Below, piece after piece: positions 50,111 through 61,999 of a stretch of DNA of 64,000 nt. A program made the translations under genes and the position numbers. Within the stretch, counting starts at the first letter, position 1; each line of letters opens with the position of its first letter. The DNA comes from Dreissena polymorpha (Eukaryota; Mollusca; Bivalvia; Myida; Dreissenidae), in NCBI RefSeq assembly GCF_020536995.1, contig NC_068365.1, positions 32,217,148 through 32,281,147 on the forward strand, given 5' to 3'. Under the pieces are notes generated by a model. The model worked only from the letters and a program-made list of their open reading frames with translations, had not been told where the DNA came from and did no database searches.

Positions 50111-51095
50111 TGTTTGGTAACAGCTCAGAATATTCCATTTAAGTATCTATCACAATGGTCTTGATGCTTTCAATTTCATGTTTTTGACATGCTTTGTGAT
50201 TAGCTTTATTGTGTGATATACTTATAATATATTTTACATTAATATCAGGAAATATATGTTTTTTGTTATGTAAATCATTTTTTGTTTTGTTGAAGAACTT
50301 GTTACATTTACATTTCATCTTGTATATTATTTACAAGTGCTTGCCATGTACTTATATTAGGCAATTGAATGGTATACGGGTATGTTTATTAGTGTGAATC
50401 GGTATTGCTTGTAGTTTGGAAGATAAATGTGGGAATTATATTTAGTTTAAATGGTTCACATTTTGTTTAAACATAATTTATTCTTCACGAAATTTCGTTT
50501 TTGAAGTGGGTTTACAAAAATGCCTAGTTTATGTTTTGTTGAGTGTTACATCGTATTGCATAATTATATATATTTGAATTGTAGAAGGATTTGCGTCTAA
50601 AGCAATAAATAAGTAAACTATTAAACATATTGCTTGTATATTTTATCCAGCTACGTCTTTACTTACACAACTTTGTCATTTATTAAATAACATATATAGT
50701 GTAATTATTTACCTACGAGATTTTTACTCAGGCGTTTTTTTCATACATGAATATGTAGCATGGCCTTTGAATTAAATAATATGGAGTGTAGACACGGACG
50801 AAAGACCTTAAATCCGATCAATATATTCATGTATACCGATTATAGCTACAGCTTTAAATTGATTACAAGTGCACAATTTTGTTGATTCTTCATTTTGATT
50901 TTGTAGATTATACACATAGAAAAACACGTTCTTTTTCTATCGTGTAATTAACCATGTAATTTATCAGGTTTTCCTATCGTTGTGTAATTAATTATGTAAT
51001 TAATCAGGTGAGGTGAAGAAATTAAATATTTGATCATCTTATCATACCATAATCATTTTCTAAATAGCTTTTATAATATTCTTTCTCCGGTACCA
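50111..51095. other. AT-rich stretch without genes
   Basis: Nothing supported seen; two similar ATGTAATT-AATCAGG pieces lie near 50,955-51,008. Confidence 0.4.
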
Positions 51096-51099
51096 TTCA

Positions 51100-51870
51100 C
51101 AGAATGTTCGCTTCAACAACTATGACTTGCACAATGTCTAATAAGGCGTACACATCTACAACTGGAACTTACACAATGTCATATCAGGCGTTCAAATCTA
51201 CAACTAGAACTTACACAATGTCATTTCAGGCGTTCATATCTACAACTAGAACTTACACAATGTCATTTCAGGCGTTCAGATCTACAACTAGAACTTACAA
51301 GCATTCACATCTACAACTAGAACTTACACAATGTCATTTAAGGCATTCACATCTATAACTAGAACTTACACCATGTCATATTAGGCGTTTACATCTACAA
51401 CTAGAACTTACACAATGTCATAGCAGGCGTTCACATCTACAACTAGAACTTACACAATGTCATAGCAGGCGTTCACATCTACAACTAGAACTTAAAAAAA
51501 TGTCATGGCAGGCATTCACATCTACAACTAGAACTTACACCATGTCATATATGGCGTTCACATCTACAACTCGAACTAACACAATTTCATATCAGGCGTT
51601 CACATCTACAACTTACTTACACAATGTCATATCAGGCGTTCACATCTACAGCTAAAACTTACACAATGTCATATCAGGCGTTCAAATCTGCAACTAGAAC
51701 TTACACAATGTCATAGAAGGCGTTCAAATCTACAATTAGAACTTACACAATGTCATTTTAGGCATTCACCTCTACAACTAGAACGTACACAATGTCATAT
51801 CAGGCGTTCATATCTACAACATATCTACAACTTAAACTTACACAATGTCATATCAGGCATTTATTTCTAC
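51100..51870. repeat. 42-bp minisatellite, about 18 units
   Basis: The unit is TTCACATCTACAACTAGAAC plus TTACACAATGTCATATCAGGCG. Units vary by point changes and a few are short. Because 42 is a multiple of three, an 84-codon Thr-rich frame opens at its start, but it stops within the array and has no splice context, so it is not called as a gene. Confidence 0.92.
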
Positions 51871-51939
51871 ACCTTTAATGTGAGGCTTTTAAGCTGAGTA
51901 AGCACTGAGGAAAGGCAATGCACGCAGCAATGACGGTCC

Positions 51940-52110
51940 TATTCTAGTAGATCTGTGAGGAGAAGTGGCCTAAGGACAGCACCAAGATTCTGGCCACCCC
52001 CTCCCCCCACCGAAAAAGGACAACATCAAACTGTGCGAGCATTACCGCACCATCACCTCATCGGCCATCTCAGCAAAGTAATTCTTCACGTTATTCTCAA
52101 CCAATTGAAC
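51940..52110 (+). mobile_element. LINE reverse transcriptase fragment, N-terminal part
   Basis: One frame reads ICEEKWPKDSTKILATP, another NIKLCEHYRTITSSAISAK. Together these match the W-P-x-x-W...PKKGN...C-x-NYRTISLI...SK stretch that opens non-LTR reverse transcriptases. Frame changes and stops show it is dead. No palm motif follows. Confidence 0.65.
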
Positions 52111-52119
52111 AGTAAGTCT

Positions 52120-52847
52120 TCTTTAGACTAAAAATACGTTGACTAGTCGATAGTTGTTGTAATATTTTTTATTATAATAATATAGTTCTTATCTAATGTA
52201 ATTCCCATCAAAGCAACTTCTAATACATGTACATTATAACACGTCAATTGCATATGTACATGTATACAACGTTTAAACAAGGAATGTAGCAACCATTAAA
52301 TGGCCTGATTTTAAATTAAAAAGGAATAAGGTCCTGGTATATAACATATGTATACATAAACTCTAAGACTAGCACAGATGAACGCTGTCTATACTTCAGT
52401 CTATGTGTGTATATTTAAGTAAGGTACACAAGTCAATGGTTTACTGATATATTTTAAGTAAGCGTATTCAGACTTATATTGTCTGAACAATAACAATAAC
52501 ACGAGAACTTTGTAATGATGAATCCGTATACGTTAATGGTCGGTATATTGATAGACATTTTGTTCAAATGGAAATAAAACTTATATGATTGAGTACAATG
52601 TTCTGCTTGAAATATATATTTAACAATTATTAGATTTATGAACACTAAAGCAATGTTGTGCAGAGGTCTATAAAAATCCCAAACTCATCACCATCTATAT
52701 TTCTGATGTTTTCTTTTGCTTGATGCTTTCATCTCAGTCCACAACACTTGCTGTCACTCTAAGTACGGCCTAACAGCATTTGTTACTTGAAAAAAGATAC
52801 ATCACTGATTATTTAAACGAAGTCATGCAATCCGTAGCAAATGAACT
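52120..52847. other. Region 3' of the HSPA12-type gene
   Basis: Probably includes the 3' untranslated region of the minus-strand gene next to 52,848. No clear AATAAA on the minus strand close to the stop. Confidence 0.35.
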
Positions 52848-53890
52848 TCAACCCCAGAAGTCGACCGACCCTCGTTGAACCTTTCCATTCTTCACGTCGG
52901 TTATCACAACTTTGATTTCCGTTCCCCCAAAGAACATCTTGACCAGGATCTTTGCCCAGAAGTCCCCTTTTGGATCGATATCTACTTTGATAAAGCCCAC
53001 CAAGTGACACGAGTCATCAATATACTCTGGGTCTTTATCGGTGCTTGCATACACCTCTAGGATGGCCTGTGTTTGGTCACCTGTGGTTGGGAAATACTCG
53101 TGTTCCACTGCATTCTCTTCGTCGTGTACACTGACCTCAGTGCCGATTTCTATATGCTTGTAGAAACAATGGTCACACATCTTTACACCATTTAAATAAA
53201 ACCTATTTTTCTCCGGATGGTGTGGCTTATATTTCATCGTTCCAGCAATGCCGTAAGTGTATTCACAAACACGCGAAGCGATTGCATAAGGATCCCTCCC
53301 AATAAGCACGGCTCCTTTTAGCACGGCTAGCACTGGATTCTCTACCTTTGATATTTTGCCTGGAAAACCCTTTTCCAAACGACTGCAGAGATACGGCGAT
53401 TCTGAGAACCCTCCTAGTAAAATAATACTGTCAATTCTTTCAACTTTCGCTAGAATACAATTGATAGCTTCAAGTATTTTGTCAATGGCAACTTCAAAAA
53501 AGCATTTCATTATTTCGGTACTCAAAATCAATTTTCCGAATTTCCACTCAAACTTTTTAGACAAAGATGACTTTTTCATAATGGAAACTTCATCGATACC
53601 AGTGCCTTTCTTGCACAATTCCAGTAATATTGGGTCCACTTTAATCTGACACGTGTTGGTGCCTTTAAACAAACGCTTCTTTAATTCAAAGTCCTCCATC
53701 ATTTTAATGTATGATTTGGTGTGCTTGTCTTTGAATTCTGTCAACACGTCTTCTCCAAATATCTCTATCAAAAGCTCAATAAACTTTTGGTCGACATTAA
53801 TACCACCAAAGTCACCACCCGACGGCTGATGCAGTTCTTTAAGAGATGTGCCCTCATTTACTTCACAAACAGCTATATCCGTAGTACCGC
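52848..53890 (-). CDS. HSPA12-type gene, last exon
   Basis: Acceptor TTTTGAGTAG, then GGTTDIAVCEVNEG and the long ATPase remainder ending SVDFWG and a TGA stop at 52,848. It holds the adenosine motif and is open for 347 codons. Confidence 0.93.
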
Positions 53891-56800
53891 CTACTCAAAA
53901 AAGAAAGACATTTTGAGATAACTCTCAGTTTGATTCAGTTAAGTATTGCTATAATTAAGTTCTATTAGGAAATATTAAGTTTTTAAAATTATATCTCAAC
54001 TTCTAGGACATCTCCCCTTAAACTAACTCGTAGGTGTATCGAGTTAGATGTACGTTTCCGAAAGAACAAACTGTACAGAAATTTGATCGTGTTTGTGTGA
54101 TTTTTTTATATATAATTAAACCTGCAATATTTCCATGTTCTTTAGAAAAGGTGACATTTAAAGTTTGTGATACACTTTCCGGATTCGTCAATACTTAAAG
54201 TTTGTCCCACCAAGTTTTCTTTACCTCCAATGTCGACAATCATGAATCTTGTGCCTGCTTGGAATTCTAAAGCTGATTCGCATTTGCAACAAATCGCAGC
54301 AGCCTCGGGCTCCAGTGCCAATGATAAACGCTCATTTCGAATGCCAGCCTAGAGAATAAGCAAAATAAATATTCATTATATGCCAGTCTATTTAAAAAAT
54401 TGATTATTAATTACCATATACAATACTTGTTATGTCCCCCAGTCTATACTGTAGGGCATATCATTTTTGCCCTGTCTGTTTGTTTGTTGGTTTGTTTGCG
54501 TCAAACTTTAAAATTGGCCATAACTTTTGCAATATTGAAGATAGCAACTTGATATTTGGCATGCATGTGTATCTCATAGAGCTGCACATTTTGAGTGGTG
54601 AAAGGTCAAGGTCAATGTCATCCTTCAAGGTCAAAGGTCAAATATATGGGTGACATAGTGTTTCACAAACGCATCTTGTTTTTATTGTCTATTTAAAAAA
54701 GAGATCGATTATAAATAACCATGTACGAATACTTATTTTAATATAAGTTTGCGTATTACTTGCCAACGTTTAAACATAATTACAAATGTTAACCTTTGTT
54801 TGGGAAAAATATGAAAATCATATATGGTTTTTTATTTTGCTTTATATTCTTAAAATTCTAAACCAATAGCAATTGAAAAGAATATTAAGTTATTATTCAA
54901 TTGAGGTCAACACAATCATACCATTTTTGCCGCAACCCGCATGAAAGTTCTAGACATTGTGCTCCAAATGGCAGGAACTGTAATAACCCAGTGTATGTCA
55001 TCGTCAAAAGCCGGTACGCGCTCATGAATTTCCTTCTTTATACGTTCAGCCATATATCCAAGTGCATCAGCAAATATATCAAGGGCCAGTTTTGTATTAC
55101 CGTGGTTGTCGGTTATTTCAACGTTTTTGCTTATTGACTGAAAAATAGTTTTGTTTCATTTTAATTACATGTACATATTTAAAATATTGCGGCTCCAACA
55201 GTGGCGCATCAATGCTTCTCTACCTTATCCGCCCTGCACATTATCTCCCTTATGTCATTCACTTTTGAACATAAATCAATAATTATCTTTGTAGATTATG
55301 GGATATGTGGAACGGACACGAAAATACTGACCAAAACATTAAATCATTTAGTTTCAAGAACAATACTTCAATAGTAAAGAGGTTATGGTGCTGAAACGAA
55401 CAATTCGCGGGAAAATAAAGGTAAAACTAATTAACTGCATTTTTTCTCTCTCTTTTTTCGCTCTCGTTGCTCGTTCAGTTTTGTCACATGTACACATATT
55501 TGAGTAAAACATTACCGATATAAGCTGCCCTCGATGTCGTCATAGTCCCAGGTATGAAAGATGGGACGAAGTTATATTTATGGCAATCAACCATTTCTCA
55601 AAAAGCTGTGACATACAGCAGATTTTCAAGACACGTTAAAAAAATAAACAACAAACTACCCAATGGAATAACACTGGGGTCAAAGCCTTGGTACTGTCAA
55701 CGAAAAACATGTAGGATTTTAAGTGTGTTGAACAATATCCAAACCTCATACCTTGCCCAAATATCTTTCCCACCTTTTAACCACAATTTGGCATTTTCGT
55801 TGATTCTGGTATAAAACTTGTAAACTCAATGTTAACCGTTACATAACATTCAGAAAAGACCTCGAATAACCTTACCGAGTTACTTTTTGTAAAGAGCTTC
55901 ATTTTAAACCGCTCGAACAGCCTCCAAATGGAGCGTTCGTCCGAAGACGATAGGCTTGCGTAGTGTTCTAGAGCCTCATAACCGAATGAGTGCATCTTTC
56001 TGCGTGGGTCATAAAGTATGGCAGTTGGAACCTGAAAAAAAGATCGTTTTACATATCCAAGATGAATGACATTTCAGGTCTAGGACAAGCGTTAGTCTTT
56101 GCACTAGAAAATGTACACAATGAAGGAACTACACATAAAAAAAGTTACTAAAATACGTGGTTATTTTTTGTAATGAATGAAATATAAGTTATTGTTGGAT
56201 TTTTCACACACTGATAGAAACAACGATTGATTGTCCAGGCAGCGTGTCTTAATATCGTTGTTACATCCATAGCTGTCTGAGTATTATAAATTTGAAACGC
56301 CTGTGCTAGTAAGCTTACAACCGATTAACAAAGCACACAATACAAAAGTTTGCTTTTTTACCTTTGAACTAGCTCCTCCCTGGAAATTGAGAACGTATAT
56401 TTTGCCCGGATTGTCTCTCACCGAAAATGCACACCCGCTGTAAGTCGTTCCGAAGTCGATGGCCACCGTCACCATAGCGTTGGACTTTTTCAAGTATGCC
56501 CTCATGTCCTTTTGTAGAAATGAGTCAATATATCATGCCATCGATATTTGTATGCCAGCATATTTCATAAACGAATTTATAAGAAGGATTAGTGGATTTA
56601 TTAATAAGCGAGTATTCGATCTTAAGTTCTTCGTTGTCAGAATGAAAATATTTTTATATCCCCCACCACTATAGTGTGGGACATATTGTTTTTGCCCTGT
56701 CTGTTGGTTGGTTTGTTGGTTGGTTTGTTCGTTTGCCCAAACTTTAACATTTTGCCATAACTTTTGCAATATTGAAGATAGCAACTTTATATTTGGCATG

Positions 56801-59800
56801 CATGTGTATCTCATGGAGTTGCACATTTTGAGTGGTGAAAAGTCAAGGTCAAGGTCATCCTTCAAGGTCAAATGTCACATATATAGCTTCATAGCAGCGC
56901 AGAAGGGGACATAGTGTTTCTGACAAACACATATCTTGTTTTACTTACAATGGAATGCTTATAAGTTTATATGTACAAATACCTCAGATATGCGATCCCC
57001 ACTTTCTCTAATCCATATTTTAGCACACGAGTCTTTAGTTTCACACTGCAAGTTTCCCTCACGTTCGTATCTGGCTACTTTATTGCCAGTTGAAACCCGC
57101 TTTGATTGTACAAGCACCTCGCCTTGCTGTCTGTTGTTCTGTTGTTGAATTGCACTGGCTTCAATTTGGCCATCAAAATCTTTTACGGATGGTAGCAAAC
57201 GTTTACTTTTTCGGCCTTTTGAACGCTGGACAACATCTGATGCTTGTAAATCAACGACGTCGCTAGCCTACAGCGCATATGCAGCAAACAATACAGCTTT
57301 CCATTGACAGTCATAAGTCACAGGAAGAAACAGCCAGAAAAAACGTTGGGAAAATCTTGAACGATACTCATGTGCTGTTTAGAGGCAACTATACATTTTT
57401 AGAAATCCCGAGGAAACAATAATTGAATGTGCTTAAAAAGCGGGATTAGTTTTAATAACAAGATAAAAGGTGTAAAGGGCTGCTAAATATTACGTTTATA
57501 AATCAGTCAGGTCACTGGGACGTTCAGAAAAAACATACTTGTTTATCAATCATAGATGCGAGGAACGCCTTTTTGTCCGTAACAGTCATTGTAGATTGGT
57601 CAACATCACCCTTGTTTTCACGTTGGACGAACTTCGGTAGCTATGGTTCGTATTTAGTAAACATTTCAAAAGCTTTAGTACAAACTAAACAATATTGATA
57701 ATCATATAGTTATGCTCGGCGCATTTAGACTTTGCAGAACCTGTAAACATATCTTTTATTACAATTTAAGTAAAGATCGTACAGATGAGTATACCGTTTA
57801 AGCAAACACTTCTAAAAAGATTTCTAAAAAAACAACGTAGGAAAGTAAAAAGACATAACAATGGTACATATATATTTTGCGACATTGGTGATACTTTTTT
57901 AGATACAGGCGCAGGTCCAGCGTCGCTTCTGTCGGCGTCATCAGTTTTTCTAATTCGACCGATGTTAGACTGTCTTTTATCACCACGGACGCTCGGTATT
58001 TTTTTTCTATGAAGCAATAATGCTTTCGGTTCAGTTTCGCTAACCTGTTGCAGAGCAAAAGAATTTAATTTTCCATTTTTATCAATACTTAATCTTGTTA
58101 CACAATGCGGGGAATATAAGCGTTTGCACAATGTTCAAGTCTTATTCTTACATAATTGATTTCTGCAATAGCCTACATTGTGATTGTATTTTTCACTGGC
58201 AAATACAGGTACACCAAACTTAAACATCCAATACCATTACTTCAATTCGCGGTGAAATGGAACACTGATAGTCATACTTATGATATATTATCAAAAACAG
58301 TTTTATTCATAGCATACACAAATTGCGTTGTTTTTCTACAACACAAGTGTCCACAAAATTACCTGATTTTCAATTTGAGACTTGAAAAAGTGTTGTTTTT
58401 CACGCACAGACCTTCGCGATGGATCGGTATTTTCCTCGCATCTTTCATCCGTCCTCTTTTTCAATGCATGAAAATGCATATTGAGTAAACATGCAATTGC
58501 CAAGGCAAAGAAAGAGGATTAAATAGTACAATCTTATTTAACTTGCTCCATTTCGATTGTCAGTGATTTTGAGACATTTAAAGCTTTCAACATGAAACTT
58601 TTAAAATAGAAAGACGTTGGAAAAGTGCATTTCATAATAGCCGTAACTCTACATATGTTACTTTTTTTTTGGTAATAGATTTAATTCGTAACTCGTGCAG
58701 TGGGTTTTTTCCGATTTCTGAGCGCTAGCGGTTATGACCAGTAACGTCGATATCCGATTTGCTTCCCATTCAGTAGCGGATAATAAGTATTCAAACGACA
58801 GTAGTGTTTCTTTTAGGAAATTTCAAAATTCAAGGGTTTTGGTGGTATTATTATTACTATTATTATTAATAATTACACATAACAAATCTATCACTGATAT
58901 TCATGTATGTAAGACGTTTTATACAGGATTAAAGTCTAAATACATCGTTCAGATATACAGCCGCCTATACGAATGGAATCCAGAAGCTAACATCCTTAAA
59001 ACATCATTAAAAGACATAAAAATAGACATGAAAACAGACTTTGTCAGCTGTATGGTAATGGAGGAACCTATACAAACGGCTTGACATATGCAATATTTCT
59101 TCTGAAAAACATTATTCATGCTCTTTATTTTCGGCATGCTTTATATATCAAATAAAAGTAATGTATGGTAAAGCTCGTTAGTGATGTGCCTTATAATCTT
59201 AAGGTCTTAGTCTTTAGCGAATAATTTATTTTCTTTACTTTTCAGATTAGATTAAAGAAAAAGCATCTCAATAGAGCTATATCAATAGACATATAAATAT
59301 CCAACTGATATGGAATGATATATTAGTTATAGTACTACGAATGGACAGAGGATAGTAAGGTTTTTGCTGTTTGGTACTTGTCTGTATGATTTGAAATATA
59401 TTTTAATAGTATAATATATATACGATGAAGTCAATGTCTTGGTAGTTTCATTTACAAACTTCCATTTAAACTGCGCGTGCTCAAATATCGGAAAACCCCA
59501 GACTAGAGAGTTCCAAATAACAACTATTGGTCGTTTTTTTCATTCTTTATGTTTCCATAGGTTAACCCTTGGGCGACAAACACGATCAACTTTTAACGTC
59601 CAAAACGAAATACATCATATAGAGAGGATGAGTGGACAAAAACAGTTGGTTGCTCTGTATCACATAATTTGGAAGCATTCCCCTTTTATATTGTCAATAA
59701 CGTGCAGTTTCAGTGCTGCAATTATAACTATAAATCTACACGCGTGAACCTACTTTTTGACGACCCGTTGGCTTTGGTAGAATTTGGGACGCCCACCCAC

Positions 59801-61852
59801 GGTAAATGCTATCTGGGTCGTTATAACTTCGCCCTTTATGTTCATTGTCTTTTTCTTCTTGGGTGCCGACTTTGTTTTCTGCGCCGGAAAGAAGTAATGC
59901 GCTGTCAGAATTCTTTTTATTGAGTCTTAAGCTGTTGTTCAAAGTTTCCGGATCAATACCATCACTGTCTGATTTGCAATCATTTACCTTTGCTCCTCTT
60001 CTACGCTTGCCATGACTATCGCTGTGTGTGTTTTCGGCATTGCAAGAAGATGTATGGGTATTTGAATCCTGGCAAAATATTGTTTTAATATTGTTCTTGG
60101 TCATTAGATTATTATAATATTACGAAGTAAAGAAGTTTAAAAAGTTTGATGTCGATTTGAAAACGTCAATAAATTACGATTAATTGGATAAACCACAAGA
60201 AGTATATGCAACTCTATATGTGGCATGGTAACATAGATTGAACGAAACACAAAATACTCGTTATATTTTTTTTGCGATGTCAGTCATACGACACACGAAC
60301 ACTATGAACATGTGATGAATATATTGTTCCACACACACACAAAAGAGCATTGTGTATCTTGTTAAATCTATGTTACCTGACCATATTTAGCATGAATTTG
60401 TTTCATCGTAATCACCTAACATGAACAATGTAAAAGACTTTCAATCATATTAAGGAACACTTATGTTTGAATCGACCATGATCACGTGATGTTAAATGTC
60501 GTCATGGACATGATAGAACTATGCGAACAAAACAATCATATCTCTGTGCTTAGAATTCAAAACGTAGGTCATTTCTTTACTTTGCCTTTATTGGTACTCG
60601 GCCCAGTAGGTGGGTCTCTCTGATCGTTTTCTGTGTCAACACTGGTCCCTTCAGCACCAGCAGTCGGTGGTTGACTTTCCAGATTTTGGTAATTTGTTAC
60701 CGTCAGTGATTCATTCAGTATGTGTACGGGTACCTACAAAAGAATAGCGACATTTTATATTATTTTGCAGTTGTTTTACACATTATCTCTTTATATTTAA
60801 AACGATATTTCAAACATGTAAACATAACGCATGATATAACCTTAAATGGGCTGACCAGAGATTGAAAATGTTAATAAATTATTTAATGCATATATTGTTT
60901 TTTTATGGATGACTGAGCGGTATGACAATATGACAATATCTGAAAATCAAATGTTTTCGAAATTCTGTAATGTTCGCGATATTAGAATTTAAAGTTATTA
61001 ATTTTATTCTAGACAAGTGTTGTCAAATTCAGCAGTATTGACCCCCCTTGAGGACTGCCGCCACATTTTGTACTCACGGTTACGTGTTAGATGCCAATTA
61101 ACATGTGCACAGTATACAAGAGTTTTCGAGGTATGTTCACATAAATACTAAATTCAACATCATATAATGGAGACAATTAGATATGTAAAAATACCTCAGA
61201 TATGCAATCCCCACTTTCTCTAATCCATATTTTTGCATACAAGTCTTTCGTTTGAGACAGCAAGTTTCCCTCACGTTCGTATCTGGCTACTTTATTGTCA
61301 GTTGAAACCCGTTTTGATTGTACAAGCACCTCGCCTTGCTGTTTGATGTTCTGTTGTTGAATTGCATTGACGTCAATTTGGCCTTCTAATTCTTTAACGG
61401 ATTGTAGCAAATTTTTCATTTTTCGGCCTTTTGGACGCTGGACAACATCTGATGCTTGTAAATCAACGACGTCGCTAGCCTACAGCGCATAAGAAGCAAA
61501 TCATACATCTTTCCATTGGCAGCCATGAGTCACAGGAAGAAACAGCCAGAAAAAAACGTTGGGAAAAATTTAAACGATACTCATGTGCTGTTTAGAAACA
61601 GCTATACATTTTAGAAATCCTTAGGAAACAATAATTGATTGTGCATAAAAGTCAGGATTATTTTTAATAACAAGATAAAAGTTGTAACGGGCTGCTAAAA
61701 ATTACGTTTATAAATCAGTCAGGTCACTGGGACGTTCAGAAAAACCATACTTGTTTATCAATCACAGATGCGAAGAACGCCTTTTTGTCCGTAACAGTCA
61801 TTGTAGATCGGTCAACATCACCCTTGTTTTCACGTTGGACGACAATCGGTAG
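52848..61852 (-). CDS. HSPA12-like: HSPA12-type HSP70-like protein with repeated N-terminal exon cassettes, 5' end outside the window
   Basis: Twelve minus-strand exons, joined in frame, give about 947 residues. The C-terminal 560 form an HSPA12-type actin/HSP70 ATPase fold. Phosphate-1 motif AIDFGTTYSG is in the exon at 56,362-56,508, VITVPAIWS and ALEPEAAA follow. Phosphate-2 motif IVDIGGGTTDIAV spans the 54,225/53,890 junction, and the adenosine motif SIILLGGFSESPYL lies near 53,390-53,430. HSPA12 proteins are distant HSP70s without a classic substrate-binding domain; their role in bivalves is thought to be stress or immunity related but is not known. Human HSPA12A/B are about 680 residues, so the extra N-terminal part here is unusual. 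It is hydrophilic, Lys/Gln/Asp-rich and unlike any domain I know, and its exons are duplicated. All the N-terminal exons are phase 0. No start codon was assigned: the exon with the phosphate-1 motif has its own Met residues and could start a shorter protein. Confidence 0.85.
54225..54348 (-). CDS. HSPA12-type gene exon, EPEAA box
   Basis: Acceptor TTCTCTAG, donor GTAAAG. Reads AGIRNERLSLALEPEAAAIC and ends FMIVDIGG, phase 1. Confidence 0.93.
54430..54680. repeat. Intronic dispersed repeat with AGGTCA motifs, copy 1
   Basis: About 80 percent similar (by eye) to 56,655-56,940, starting TTTTGCCCTGTCTGTTTG and sharing CATAACTTTTGCAATATTGA and GGCATGCATGTGTATCTCAT. Near its end AGGTCA occurs four times: abutting at 54,603-54,614 and one base apart at 54,628-54,640. 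Confidence 0.85.
54922..55137 (-). CDS. HSPA12-type gene exon, VPAIW box
   Basis: Acceptor TTTTTCAG, donor GTATGA; 72 codons in phase 0, including TKLALDIFADALGYMAERIK and WVITVPAIWSTMSRTFMRVA. Confidence 0.93.
55660..55715. repeat. Dispersed repeat fragment
   Basis: ACACTGGGGTCAAAGCCTTG resembles the start of the repeat at 34,930-35,030. In an intron of the HSPA12-type gene. Confidence 0.4.
55876..56031 (-). CDS. HSPA12-type gene exon
   Basis: Acceptor TTTTTCAG, donor GTAAGG; 52 codons in phase 0, VPTAILYDPRRKMHSFGYEA and on to RFKMKLFTKSNS, typical of HSPA12. Confidence 0.93.
56362..56508 (-). CDS. HSPA12-type gene exon, phosphate-1 motif
   Basis: Acceptor TTCTACAAAAG, donor GTAAAA; 49 codons in phase 0, DMRAYLKKSNAMVTVAIDFG and TTYSGCAFSVRDNPGK. 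The family normally begins near this motif. Confidence 0.92.
56655..56940. repeat. Intronic dispersed repeat with AGGTCA motifs, copy 2
   Basis: Second copy of the repeat at 54,430-54,680, same orientation. AGGTCA abuts AGGTCA at 56,846-56,857, and a degenerate one-base-spaced pair follows at 56,865-56,877. Confidence 0.85.
56983..57267 (-). CDS. HSPA12-type gene, 95-codon cassette exon, copy A
   Basis: Acceptor GCGCTGTAG, donor GTATTT, phase 0 both ends. Reads ASDVVDLQASDVVQRSKGRK to IWIRESGDRISE and joins directly to the phosphate-1 exon. It is Gln-, Lys- and Glu-rich. Identical in length to the copy at 61,195 and about 80 percent identical in protein. Confidence 0.8.
57539..57640 (-). CDS. 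HSPA12-type gene, 34-codon cassette exon, copy A
   Basis: Acceptor ACCATAG, donor GTATGT, phase 0. Reads LPKFVQRENKGDVDQSTMTV and TDKKAFLASMIDKQ. The copy at 61,751 differs at five residues. Confidence 0.75.
57895..58044 (-). CDS. HSPA12-type gene, 50-codon exon present only in copy A
   Basis: Acceptor TGCAACAG, donor GTATCA, phase 0. Reads VSETEPKALLLHRKKIPSVR to DAGPAPVSKK, basic and polar. Copy B has a deletion of about 420 bases here, or copy A gained the segment. Confidence 0.6.
58045..59987. other. Intron within copy A
   Basis: The plus-strand frame at 58,734-59,084 looks protein-like near its end, but the same stretch in copy B (63,480-63,640) has frame changes and stops, so it is taken as non-coding. 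Confidence 0.5.
59988..60068 (-). CDS. HSPA12-type gene, 27-codon exon
   Basis: Acceptor TTTTGCCAG, donor GTAAAT, phase 0. Reads DSNTHTSSCNAENTHSDSHG then KRRRGAK. Small, polar exon. Its copy B counterpart would lie outside the window. Confidence 0.6.
60581..60733 (-). CDS. HSPA12-type gene, 51-codon exon
   Basis: Acceptor TTTTGTAG, donor GTAAAG, phase 0. Reads VPVHILNESLTVTNYQNLES and on to GPSTNKGK, a polar Pro/Thr-rich segment. Confidence 0.65.
61195..61479 (-). CDS. HSPA12-type gene, 95-codon cassette exon, copy B
   Basis: Same splice sites and phase as 56,983-57,267. Reads ASDVVDLQASDVVQRPKGRK to IWIRESGDCISE, with 19 of 95 residues different from copy A and no stop or gap. Confidence 0.78.
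61751..61852 (-). CDS. HSPA12-type gene, 34-codon cassette exon, copy B
   Basis: Same splice sites and phase as 57,539-57,640. Reads LPIVVQRENKGDVDRSTMTV and TDKKAFFASVIDKQ. Confidence 0.72.
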
Positions 61853-61999
61853 CTATGGTTCGTATTTAGTAAACATTTCAAAACCTTTAGTACAAACTAG
61901 AAAATATTGATAATCATTCAGTTATTTTTGGCGCATTTGCTGTAAACAATTGCAATTCCGCAATAGCCCACATTGTGATTGCATTTTCCACTGGCAAAT

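Larger units (their letters stand above)
56965..61171. repeat. 4.2-kb tandem unit, copy A
   Basis: Copy A begins near 56,965, and the matching copy B begins near 61,172; the offset is exactly 4,212 bases across three exon boundaries (56,983/61,195, 57,267/61,479, 57,640/61,852). Copy A contains five exons of the HSPA12-type gene. The last of its length, 59,450-61,171, has its counterpart beyond the window end. Confidence 0.85.

Noticed and set aside
51100-51870. A CRISPR-like repeat/spacer array or a repetitive secreted protein
   Set aside because: Units abut with no spacers, this is animal DNA, and the open frame stops within the array without splice sites.
58734-59084. A plus-strand gene of 116 codons opposite the HSPA12-type gene
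   Set aside because: The homologous stretch in the second tandem copy has stops and frame changes, so there is no sign of protein constraint.
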